A DNA stretch of 64,000 nt from Fistularia commersonii (lineage: Eukaryota; Chordata; Actinopteri; Syngnathiformes; Fistulariidae). Made by a program: the position numbers and the translations under genes. Of this stretch, positions 54,749 to 64,000 are shown piece by piece. Each line of letters begins with the position of its first letter. Position 1 is the stretch's first letter. The notes under the pieces were generated by a model that made no database searches, was not told where the DNA came from, and saw only the letters and a program-made list of their open reading frames with translations. The stretch spans positions 10,432,501 through 10,496,500 of the forward strand of contig JBBMNZ010000015.1 in assembly GCA_037954325.1 (NCBI GenBank), given 5' to 3'.

Positions 54749-57090
54749 GCGATGCGCCATCGCCGCGGCGACCGGATGAGAAGAGGGGCCCGAACGGAGG
54801 CCCCGTCTGCGCGCCCCCGCCCCACCCTCTCTCCTTGGAAACTGACCTTCGCTCCCCGGCGAGGAGAGCATCGAGCGGGACGGGGTGGTGTCTTTTTTTT
54901 TTTTCTTTCTTTTTTTTTTTTTTTTTTGTCGGTGCTATGGCGCCCCCCGGCTGTTAGCTTAGCATACAAGCGGCAGCCTGCGACTTGGACGGGGCTCTCC
55001 CGAACGGGACTTGTTTTTTTTTTTTGTTTGTTTTTTTTTTGGGGTGGGGGGGGGTTCGGGAGCAGTGCCAGCCCAGACAGTCCGGGGGAAACAAACAAAA
55101 ACTAGACTGCGGGGGAAGACTTGATATTGATAAAGTTGAAGAACTTGATATGTACAAAGACAATTTCTGAATTTTTTTGTTTTGATTTCTGTAAAGCTAT
55201 ATCTTGTCTCTAAAAAAAATCATTGTATGTAAATAGAGTAACCTTTTTGCAGTGTTTTTTCTTAACTTGATTATTTTTTATTTTAATGTGGCTTTTAAAT
55301 TGATCCACTTTAAAACAGGACGAGATGATGTGTAATCTTTAATGCCACAGTTGGTCTCGCCCTCCCTCCCTCCCTTCCTCCCTCCGCCCCACTTTTGTTA
55401 TGTGTGTTTTTTTCCTCGCCCGTGAACCGGAGCACAGAGGTTCTTGCTCCACGCTGCACGCCCTCCACCAAGCACCACCAGAGCCTGAAAACATCATGGA
55501 CACACAAAATAAAAAAAGGAAAAAAAAAAGGATGACGGAAGAACACACGAGGCGATATTCTCTCCATCTCTTGTTGTCTCCACCCGTCCTGGTGGAGACG
55601 ATGCATGAATCATCACCATCAGATGGTGGAGGTGGAAGGTCTTATCCTCCAACCCCGACCTACCGACTTCCCAACGTTCTTGGCAGAATGATGTCTTCGA
55701 AGCAAGTTGCGAACACTGGTGTCATAGCAGAAAGGTGAAAAGTCTGATATAAGCTTAATTGTGCTGGAAAAGATGACTACTCCTGGACCCACCACCCCCT
55801 CCATCTGAATATTGAAAGTGAGCCAATGTCTTTTTTTTTTTTTTTTTTTTTATTTTTGTTTTCAGTAGAGCTTGGCTGTAGTGCGTCACACGTAGCTGTG
55901 TCCCTCCGCAGCTTCCAACCCATTCGGGAAAACAAACAAAAAATAATCCGCTCCGCAATGTCGTTGTCATGGTGTACAAAATCCAAGAAGAGGAAAAATA
56001 AAACACGCAAAAATATGTCGGGAACTTTTTTTTAATTTTTTTTTTCTTTTTTTTTTTTTACACGGTTTTGCCATGCCTTGTGACTTGAGAAAGAAGGCAG
56101 CTTTAACTAATTTTCTCAGAGATAAACTTTTTGGTGTTTGATGTTTGTATTTGTTTCCCCCTCTCTCTTGACACTGCCCTGACAAACTCTGAACTCTACA
56201 TTGTCTTTCCATCACACAAAACTAACCAAACCTTACATTATGGTCTGCACCATTGTTGCACTTTTTTTTTTTTTTCGCTTCGTTTCTGTAGACAACAAAA
56301 GAGCATACTACCTGCTGTGTAACCTGACCCCCCCCCCTGCTGCCGCCACACACGGAAATGTGGATGTTTTTCAACTTCCCATGTTGTAGCTGGTACATGA
56401 TCCTGTCTGTAGTGTTGACACCTGCATTTAAAAGAAAATAATGTCATGGTACCGTTAAAATGTCGAGCAATTTTGCCACCAAGGTTATCCAGAATCTTGA
56501 CCATTTCATCTCCTTCCATCGTGTCAAGGCAAAAGCTCTGAGTATGAATATTATGTTAACACCATACACGGCGGTGATATTCCTTCTTTTTATAGAAAAA
56601 TTGTTTAAAAAAAATCCCAATATTTTGGCTTTTCCAGCTTTCTCTTTTAATGAATTCATTCTGCTCTCCACGTCAGATTTCCTTTCTTTCCTTTTTTCAA
56701 TCATTTGTCGTCGCACATGTTCAGTTTTTTTTTCTATTTTTCCCCCCCTGTCATTTTCAACATCTTTGTTTGTTTTTACATCCTGTTCGAATGACGGGAT
56801 GTCTTATGTTTACAAAGGCAATGACAAAAAAGAAAAAAAAAAGGTTTACAAACTTGAATCTTAAAAGAAATCCGACATGAAGCCGAAACAAGAATTGCTC
56901 AAACACAGTGGTGACTTTTTTTTTTTCCTTTTTCTGTTTTATTTTTGTTTTTTTGTTTTTATTTTGGAAATTGAGACTTGAAAAACCCTTGTATCCTATG
57001 ACGTTGAAATGCAATGATTGTATCGCACAATGTCTCTTAGTTGGCTATTAAAGAGTTCAGACCAATCAAATAAAGTGGATCAGTTCTCCA
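54749..57090 (+). other. ncor1: ncor1 3' UTR
   Basis: About 2.3 kb, GC-rich just after the stop, then very T-rich with many homopolymers. It contains TGTAAATA at 55228-55235, matching the Pumilio element UGUANAUA, and earlier weak AATAAA sites (55507, 55997 regions). The end is inferred from polyadenylation signals. Confidence 0.7.
57047..57074 (+). terminator. ncor1: ncor1 polyadenylation signals
   Basis: ATTAAA at 57047-57052 and AATAAA at 57069-57074 lie at the end of the T-rich region, just before AT-rich intergenic sequence. Confidence 0.6.
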
Positions 57091-57243
57091 CCAGTGAAGA
57101 AGGTGTCTGTCTGACTATTGACTTAGTCCTAGAACCTTTATTTTATTAAAACAATAACATGCACATAGGTGAAAGTAAAATATATTAGGCTTGTACTTCC
57201 GTTTTAACATGCATTTCAATCATTTGTTGCACATATTGTTTTT

Positions 57244-57531
57244 ATGGATAGGATGAGGAATGAGTATCGGAGGAATAGTACATGTTAGATGTTCTGGAGA
57301 GAAGGTCAGAGAAGCCAAACTGAGATGGTTCGGCCATATACAAAAGAGGAATAGGGAATGTATTGGTAGATGGATGCTGGAATTGGAGCTGCCAGGCAAG
57401 AGGTCTCGAGGAAGACCAAAGAGAAGATTTATGGACCTAGTGAGAGAAGATATGAAGGTAGTTGGTGTGAGATAGGGGGATACAGAGTAAGGTTAGATGG
57501 AGAAAGTTGAAGGGAAAAGCCCAAAGAAGAA
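57244..57531 (+). mobile_element. RTE-type LINE 3' end with C-terminal reading-frame fragment
   Basis: 288 bp flanked by an 18-bp direct repeat with one mismatch (57226-57243 and 57532-57549, starting GTTGCACATATT). It codes a fragment, REAKLRWFGHIQKRN and GRPKRRFMDLVREDMKVVGV, the C-terminal tail of RTE-type reverse-transcriptase proteins, then the same 3' end as at 14630 and 12283. It sits between ncor1 and zswim7. Confidence 0.85.
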
Positions 57532-57659
57532 GTTGCACATATTCTTTTTGTTGCATTTATCATTTTTAATCTTATTTTTCTCCTATCCATCCATCCATCA
57601 GTCAAAATCGGTTAAATAAGAGTCAGTGTTCCTTGGCGTGTCTTTAAACACTTCTTATT

Positions 57660-57758
57660 TTGAAGGACTTCCGGCACCAACAGGAAGTACTTCTATCCCG
57701 CTCGTATACTATTGGTCCACCAAGCTAATGACCTCCGGAAGCAAAACAGTGGCACAAA
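57660..57758 (+). promoter_or_regulatory. zswim7: zswim7 proximal promoter
   Basis: Three ETS-type cores (ACTTCCGG 57667-57674, AGGAAGT near 57682, CCGGAAG 57735-57741) and an inverted CCAAT box (57711-57715) within 100 bp of the ATG, the usual make-up of a TATA-less housekeeping promoter. Some sites may be in the 5' UTR. Confidence 0.55.
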
Positions 57759-57834
57759 ATGCGCGCTGTCCTCCCTGCGGTGGCCGAGCAGCTTCTCCGA
57801 GACATTCAGAAAACATACCAAGAAACGTCTCAAA
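57759..57834 (+). CDS. zswim7: zswim7 exon 1 (coding)
   Basis: Residues 1-25 plus 1 nt, MRAVLPAVAEQLLRDIQKTY then QETSQ. ATG context ACAAAATG (A at -3). Donor A|GTAAGT, phase 1. Confidence 0.94.
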
Positions 57835-60800
57835 GTAAGTCGAGAGCCTGAATGAGGGACAAACGTTGCTGATACATTCGGACATTTGTGTAAGAGTGAC
57901 GTTAGCATCACTGGCTAACAGTTTAGCGCTGACAAACGACACGACTTGTTTCACTTGCTGCGTGAACACCTTGTCAGTGTGGAGAAATAACTGTTTTATT
58001 TATTATGAAGCCATTTCTTTACTGTGGTAGATATTAGGCCAGAAATTGTTAAATAAACACCGTGCTCAATTCGGCTACGCGTATTATCATGTTCCGACTC
58101 GTTGTTGTTCCATGTTTGAGCGGTAGGGGGTGCTGTTGCTCTACTTCCGGGTCTTACACGGTTCATGTGAGGATCAATCAATTTTTTGGCCTCGAAATAT
58201 AATAGTAATCCAAAAATGTCCCCAGATCAGATTGAGTGTGACTTTTTAAACTGAGCCACATGGTTATAAGGCCAGAATTTAGTCCGCCTTATTATTTGTT
58301 GTAGTTACTGTAATCAAGTCACAAACCAACTTAATCCCCCTGGATTTGAAATCCTTGATCACGCTACAACACTGCAACCTTAGTATGTTCATGTAATTAA
58401 GGATTAGTTCCTGCCTGCTTCACAAAGCCTCATGTTGTTCACCATTTTTTTCACTTAACATCTTATTTTTTTGCATATTGTTTTCATTACTTTGATTTTG
58501 CACTAAGTTGCACTGAGATTATTAACACTGCAGGGTTCATTCCCGCAGAGACTCCCGGGGCGCGGTCTTAGTAACGGAGGCCTTTCCACCACCCCTTCCT
58601 TCTTCCCTGACTATCTGAAACAGTCAGCTGATAAGCCGGTGAAATAAAAATACCCAGGCGATTTATTTATTGAATTAATGACCATATCTAATCCATGTCA
58701 CCACCAGTTAGTTTTCTGTATTCAAAGTTATCTCGGGTTATTGATTCCATTGCCACTTCTTCAATCTCTGAATGTTGTTAGGTAAAATACGTCTTTAACA
58801 TAAAGATGCTACCCTCAACACACATTTGAATAAAATGCTGTCTCTTCTTTCTCAGTCCCTGATGACCTGCTAATTGCGTAAGTGCTAATCTTGTCATTCT
58901 CTTTACTCATTAACTTCCATTGGTTACTTATTAACTGTGCCACGTTGTTCAGCCGCCATTATGAGTTTGATCTGTGCAGAAAGGCCTGCGGAGCCTGAGT
59001 GGGTGTGAAGTGCCGAAACCACACCGGGGCTGAAGGGGGGGGTCATGCGGGGTTGATTCATCGCCTGGGTTTGCCACAATAATGCCACACCTAGACGGTG
59101 TCATTCGTGCTCCCCCAGATATTTCCGAGCACCTCGGGTTTAGCCACTGCCAACGACTCGACGCCCACCTCAGGGGAAACAGCCACATCCTGCCTCTACC
59201 CCCTTAAGTCGACGGGCAAATCTGCATGTTGCATGATGACTACTTGTAGATGTTTTTCGAAAGAGCAGCCATGAACTTGAAAAGGAAACATGGCCAAATT
59301 GGGCTTTAGATTAAGACTTGCACGGTGGCCTCATTAAGTTGAGTCACAACCCGATTGTCCCCTGACATTTTTATTGAAGAGCAGGTTTGGACCACGCACT
59401 TTAAAATGACCCGCAGAAACCCAATATTCCCACATGAGCAAGCACTTGGCGAGGACACACTGCACTTTACCGGTGCGGGCGCCTCGGACAGACTCATTGC
59501 AGGCGGCCTTTTTGCTCGACAGATTTGGGAGGCACAGGCACAAGTGATCTATTACTAATAATAACATAAGCGCTAACAATGACATGCTAATAGCTGAAAT
59601 GATATAAGATAAGATATACTTTATTGATCCTCATTCTTTTTTCACAGCAGTGCAACTATGGTAATATCAATAACAATAAATATGAGTATAAATATAAATT
59701 AAAGAGACAATTAAAAGATTAGACAGTAAAAATAGACAGCAAAATGAACAACAACAAGGATAAAAATAGACAACAGAATGAAGAGAAAAAAAGAAAACAG
59801 CAAGGATGAAAATAGACAACCAAAATGACAACAACAAGAACAGAAACAGAGTGACAATAACAATGACGAAAATAAACAGGACTCGAATGGAGTGACACCG
59901 ACAAGGGTAAATATAGACAACAGAGTTAGGGCATGACATGTGTGAATGGGGTGAGGCAGTGAGGTTGTGGTAGCACAGATGGACCGCTGCATGCAGTAAA
60001 TTTGGTCAAATTTGAACATGTTGACTTTCCTCTGAGGTTATCAGAGCTTCGGGTTTTTTTATCTACATGCCATGTGAATTTCTCAAACTGGTTTGCTCTC
60101 CATCACGTGTCCTCCAGGCTGAGGTTCGTCTTCGGGCCTTGTGCGCTGCAGGCCCTGGACCTGGTGGACAAGTGCGCCGTCACCTGCCTGATATCTCCCA
60201 GCGGCCGCCGGGCCTACCAGGTGTGTCCTGCATCTCCTCCGGGAAACCGTCCTTAACATGCAGAGTTGGTCACAATGTCAGTCGACTCAGTCAGCCTGTT
60301 TTGTGTTCGTGGAATTCAAACTTATCTAATACATTGAAGCACTGCAGATGGCGGCTCTATCTAACCATTTTTTTAGTCTAATCCCGGCAACGCACCGCTG
60401 AAATTTGGGTCAGAATGTCCCATTGTTAATTCGCATGATTGTTTCACAACTAACAAGAATAATTGCTGAGCTGTAAATATTCTGAATGTGTCTAGTGCAT
60501 CCAAAAATCATCCCAGTGGATGTTTATCCACAATGTAGTTTCTCCCATCTCGTGCTGAGATATCAGATGACCCTTGACCTCCATCTGCTTCTTCCTCTCG
60601 CTGATTGGTAATCCGCTTTTCTTTTCCTTTTCTTTTTTTCTTTTTTTCGCCATCAGCCTCAGTGTCTTTTTATTTTTTATTTTTATTTTTATTTTTATTA
60701 CTCTGAAATAGCTCAAGACCGATGAATGTTTCTTCTACGGGAAGAAACATTCATCGGTCTTGAGCTATTTCAGAGTCACGCCACATTTCTCACAGCCGTC

Positions 60801-63619
60801 GTCAACCTTGACAGGACACACCTGCCTTTGCCGGCTCCCAGCAGTCTTGATTAATATTTTTATTTATTTCCCAATTCTTTTTTCTTTTGTTATTGTCCAT
60901 CCAACTTTCTCAGGGGCGGATGTCGTCATGGAAATAGTGGCTGGAAACGGGGGATAACTTTAGAAGTAATGATATGCAGAAGTAGAAGCGAAATCAGCTG
61001 CCGCGGACGTCAAGAGTTTTCTTTTTAATTTCATTGGATTTTGAGTCATAATGAATCAGTGGGGTTTGGAAGGGGGCGGGGCATCCGGACCGCCGGTCAG
61101 CTGCGCTCACTTAACCAGACACAAACGAAGCTGCCCCGGCATCTTTGAAAAAACAAGGGCAAAAGAAAATGCGCATTTCATGCTAACCTTCGGATGGACT
61201 TTCACCAGGCGCCAGAGGAACTTTCCGCTGGGGGCTGCTGTCACGGCGGACCCCCTCCCTTACCCCCCTCCTACGCTCCTGTTTCCTGCAAACTCCTTCA
61301 TGGTTCCTACAAAAACAGTTTTATGGAAGGAACTGTAAAATACAATGCAAGCTAAATTCAGACGCGGCCCCTCCAAGGACACGTTTCACCTCCGTTGCAG
61401 GTTTTCCAATCGGCCCCCAAAGGTCCCCGAAGGCTCCTGGAGGCCTCTCGCATTAGCGGGAAATGAGCAGTGTAATGGTTTTACCTGCTCTCCAGGAAAA
61501 AAAAAAAAGAGTTTTTTTTCTTAAAAACCTCCTGCCTGAACTCATGTTTGGTGGAGATTTGTACGTTTTGACGTGCACAGCGCAGCGGTGAGCACGTCCA
61601 CCTGACAGCAAGAAGGTCCCCGGTTCTATTCCCACAGGAGCAGTGTGGAGTCTTATGTTCTCTCAGTTCCTACCAACGTCCGAAAACACGCACGATAAAC
61701 AAATAATGAATGTGTTGCTGTGCGTACATTATTATTCCACGACTTTAATACTCACTACCAGAGCAGGAAAGATCTACTCTCCGTTTCGTGGTCAGTCTCT
61801 GTAAGCCGAGCTGATGTCCAAAGTCAGCGTTTGCCGCGGGATTTGCACAGATGCTTCTGTTTTGGCCTCCCATGCCTGGTGTCACCCTCCGTTGGCGCGG
61901 CCAAACCTCCGAGGCGTTCGCTGGCATTCGCTAAAAGAGTGAGGGGCCGGCGGCGAGCTGGCTCACTCAGATGCTTTGGCTCGGCTCAGATGGATAAAGA
62001 AAAGCTGTCTGCATTTTGTCATCTGTTAGTCGAGTGTCAGGAGGAGGACGAGGGGGCAGTTTCCCCACTCCCGTTTTAAACATTTCAGACCAGGAGATCT
62101 TTCATCCCATAAACAACCTCCGCTACGTATAAACATACTCAACTGTTACCAGAGGTTCTGAAGAAGTCCTTGGCACAGACGTGGCATTCTCAAGTCCTCT
62201 TTGCTTTGCCAGAGTTCCAGTGTGATAGAATCTCTGTCATTCACTTGCGCTAAGAGTAGTATAACCATCTGCAAGATCAAATTAAAAAGATTTAAAAAGG
62301 GTGAAAAGTTCCTTAAAAACAGGACGAAAGAAAGGAAATGTAGCACAATCCAATATCCGACGTGCAAAATGTATTTCGTTGCTAACGGCATACTTTGGAA
62401 TGATGGAATAAGACTTTCTTATTGATTTAATGGGAAACGTGATCGTGTAACGCCGTAGGTCGAGGTTGTCGTCAACCTTCAGCCTGAAAGATGATTGACA
62501 GGCGTGCAGCTCAGAGGCGATTGGTGGGAGAGTTTGTTTTTCCACGTGGGTTTATTTTTTCCTCTTGTCACATCCTATCTAGGAAAGCATCTGAACCCGG
62601 GTCCTGTCACACCGATGCGACCATATCATGTCAAAGCGACGACAGGTCTTGTTTACGCGGTTCCTCGGCCCGGTTTGTAAAAATACACCTCCGAGCTTCA
62701 CTGGGAGCAGACGACCTGTAAACAAACGTCCAGCGGTTTTTGTATAAGGCGCTTTGAGCGCATGAAACGAATCCACCCTGTAGATTTCATTAACCTCTCG
62801 GCTCTCCGGAGCTTTTCCCTGCCTCCCCCCCCCCCCCCTTTCCCCCCCGCGGCTCCTCCTGGGCGTTTGGTGCATAAACACCAAGGTTCTGAGCGACGGG
62901 TAATTGTTTCTTATTTATAATGAAGCGTCACGTCAGACAGAAGAGGTGTTTTTGCCGGCGCAGGTCACAGAGGGAGGCTGTTCATCAGAGGCCGAGAGAA
63001 TAATGGAGCCGCCGCTACCGTCTCGGGAGACATTACTTATTTCCAAGTGTCAGGCTAATCCGCCGGCTTAATGTCCCTTCAGGTCGGCGCTCCAAGAGAA
63101 CGGGAGCTAAATCACCGCCGTGTTGGGTGATGCTCAGTGCAGACGGGAGCGGCCGTCAGCCGAGGCCATTAGACGACACACACCGGGGCTTGTTTTAATG
63201 CATAATTTCTATCATGTCTGGGAGTAACTGATGAAGGCGCGGGCGGGGCTAATGGCGGCGGCGTCAACCCCCGACCCCGCAGCCGTCACAGCAACTCCAA
63301 CGGGTTATTACCGAGATGAGGAAGAGAGAGGCGGGCCGTGGGTTCAGGTCCGACCGAAGGAATGAAGTCAATTAGAAATAAAAGGGCATGAAAAAATCAT
63401 TTTGCGGCGAAATGAAGTCAAAGTCTTTGAGCAGCTTGGAAGCAGGGACATCAGGACCATCACTTATGTTGTGTGTTCCAATTACAAATGTGTGTGTGTG
63501 TGTGTGTGGCTCAGGTGATGGGATGCTCTGGACGTTTGTACACCTGCTTCACCTCCTGCCACTACTGTCCGTGCCCGGCGTTCGCCTACACCGTGCTCCG
63601 CAGGGACGAGGGCCTGCTG
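57759..63619 (+). CDS. zswim7: zinc finger SWIM-domain protein 7 (SWS1 homologue), first four exons, partial at right edge
   Basis: SWS1/ZSWIM7 forms the Shu-type complex with the RAD51 paralogue SWSAP1 and promotes RAD51 filament formation in homologous recombination and meiosis. Four exons join in frame: 57759-57834, 58856-58877, 60118-60220 and 63515-63619 (102 codons). The product starts MRAVLPAVAEQLLRDIQKTY, contains LRFVFGPCALQALDLVDKCA, SPSGRRAYQ, and the first half of the SWIM zinc site, TCFTSCHYCPCPAFAYTVLR (CxC present). It aligns along its length with human ZSWIM7 (140 residues). The CKH end of the SWIM motif is in the next exon, beyond 64000. Same strand as ncor1 and about 0.7 kb downstream. 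Confidence 0.95.
57835..58855 (+). other. zswim7 intron 1
   Basis: 1 kb of AT-rich sequence; nothing recognised. Confidence 0.65.
58856..58877 (+). CDS. zswim7: zswim7 exon 2 (22-nt microexon)
   Basis: Acceptor TTTCTCAG, donor GC|GTAAGT; codes IPDDLLIA with its neighbours, equivalent to human IPDEYLLS. Needed to keep frame between exons 1 and 3. Confidence 0.9.
58878..60117 (+). other. zswim7 intron 2
   Basis: 1.2 kb; its second half (59605-59890) is the L2-tailed repeat copy. Confidence 0.65.
59605..59890 (-). mobile_element. L2-tailed repeat, copy in zswim7 intron 2
   Basis: It opens GATATAAGATAAGATATACT then TTATTGATCC, the reverse complement of an L2-type 3' tail, followed by A-rich sequence with repeated ATAGACAACA/C phrases shared with 54246-54470. 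This copy is longer and less deleted. Confidence 0.7.
60118..60220 (+). CDS. zswim7: zswim7 exon 3
   Basis: LRFVFGPCALQALDLVDKCA, VTCLISPSGRRAYQ. Acceptor GTCCTCCAG, donor CAG|GTGTGT, phase 0. Confidence 0.95.
60700..60776. repeat. perfect inverted repeat, 36-bp arms, 5-nt spacer
   Basis: Left arm 60700-60735 starts ACTCTGAAATAGCTC; right arm 60741-60776 is its exact reverse complement; spacer TACGG. It is preceded by a (TTTTTA)n-like tract. Confidence 0.95.
61572..61690 (+). repeat. family F repeat, 5' start
   Basis: GCACGTCCACCTGACAGCAA, GAAGGTCCCCGGTTCTATTC and AGTGTGGAGTCTTATGTTCT match the beginning of the fish repeat also seen at 14435 and 31600. Confidence 0.65.
63490..63508. repeat. 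(GT)n abutting the zswim7 exon 4 acceptor
   Basis: About nine GT units ending 6 nt before the exon. Confidence 0.92.
63515..63619 (+). CDS. zswim7: zswim7 exon 4, SWIM zinc site first half
   Basis: VMGCSGRLYTCFTSCHYCPC, PAFAYTVLRRDEGLL. The acceptor is a bare CTCAG after a GT repeat. Donor CTG|GTGAGT, phase 0. Confidence 0.95.
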
Positions 63620-64000
63620 GTGAGTGGCACGCTAACACAGAAGGAGGCGCATGTAAAACATGCACACATAATATTGGCTGAAAAATAAGAGTTTCCACTT
63701 TATTCTCTCTGATTAGCGATAATAAGGAAAGAGTTGTCAGCTTTATTATTGTTGTCACAAGCCGGCTGTGGTGTTATTAATTTGTCCTCAATAGAGCACC
63801 TCCCTATTTGATGCGTGATCATTTATTTTCGAGGTTGATGTCAGAGAAAGGACAGGAACCTGAGTCACTTTCAGAAATCCCCACCAGATCTGTTATACGT
63901 CACGGAGGGATGATTTATCACAGTTCCAGTGTTAGCTGTACCCGCCCGGTGATGAATGTGTACATACATACATACGCGACATATTTACGCATGCAGACGT
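63620..64000 (+). other. start of zswim7 intron 4
   Basis: No acceptor plus CKH-coding exon is seen before the window ends; a short CATA repeat lies near 63961-63975. Confidence 0.6.

Larger units (their letters stand above)
60221..63514 (+). other. zswim7 intron 3
   Basis: 3.3 kb. It holds the perfect inverted repeat at 60700-60776, a family F repeat start at 61572-61690, a C run near 62826-62839 and a GT tract at 63490-63508. No exon or nested gene supported. Confidence 0.65.

Noticed and set aside
57260..57475. 71-codon frame between ncor1 and zswim7 as a host gene
   Set aside because: Its motifs and the target-site duplication show it is the C-terminal remnant of an RTE retrotransposon.
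61720..62079. 119-codon plus-strand frame in zswim7 intron 3
   Set aside because: No recognisable domain, ordinary intronic composition, and no supporting splice or conservation evidence.
1..64000. tRNA, rRNA and snoRNA genes
   Set aside because: Read for the tRNA B-box, rRNA motifs and C/D or H/ACA boxes near exons; tRNA-like phrases occur only inside dispersed repeats, so none could be supported without a covariance-model search.

Overview
This is a piece of vertebrate nuclear genome, most likely from a ray-finned (teleost) fish. The coding exons match vertebrate orthologues closely. Many introns are only 74-95 bases long. CA/GT microsatellites are dense, and interspersed repeats of fish type (RTE, L2-like, hAT, pogo-like) sit in the introns. 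There is no bacterial gene structure; most long open frames are microsatellite or antisense shadows.

Layout. (1) 134-8616, minus strand: four exons of pigl, an ER enzyme of GPI-anchor synthesis. The 3' end of the gene lies beyond the left edge. (2) 8617-about 9500: the head-to-head interval between pigl and ncor1, with a YY1-type element and candidate non-coding first exons for ncor1. (3) 14289-54748, plus strand: the complete coding region of ncor1 (nuclear receptor corepressor 1), in 45 exons that join in frame to a predicted 2413-residue protein ending in TLSDSDD. The GPS2/TBL1-binding coiled coil, SANT1/DAD, SANT2 and three CoRNR boxes (IDVII, ISHII, LEDII) are all readable. A T-rich 3' UTR runs to about 57.09 kb. 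(4) 57759-63619, plus strand: the first four exons of zswim7 (SWS1/Shu2 family). The exon carrying the rest of the SWIM zinc site lies past the right edge.

The order pigl (-), ncor1 (+), zswim7 (+) is the mirror image of human 17p11-p12, except that ttc19, which lies between NCOR1 and ZSWIM7 in humans, is absent; an RTE retrotransposon scar occupies part of that interval. The three genes have unrelated jobs (GPI anchors, transcriptional repression, recombination repair); the linkage is conserved synteny, not an operon.

The points worth a second look are mostly in the non-coding fabric: three 5'-truncated RTE copies each flanked by 18-19 bp target-site duplications; splice acceptors that directly abut UG repeats or a LINE tail; three short ncor1 introns that are multiples of three and free of stops; an in-frame tandem (NAGNAG) acceptor; a 22-nt zswim7 exon; a perfect 36-bp-arm hairpin in zswim7 intron 3; and two-copy repeat families shared between distant introns. 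I did not find a new gene system here.
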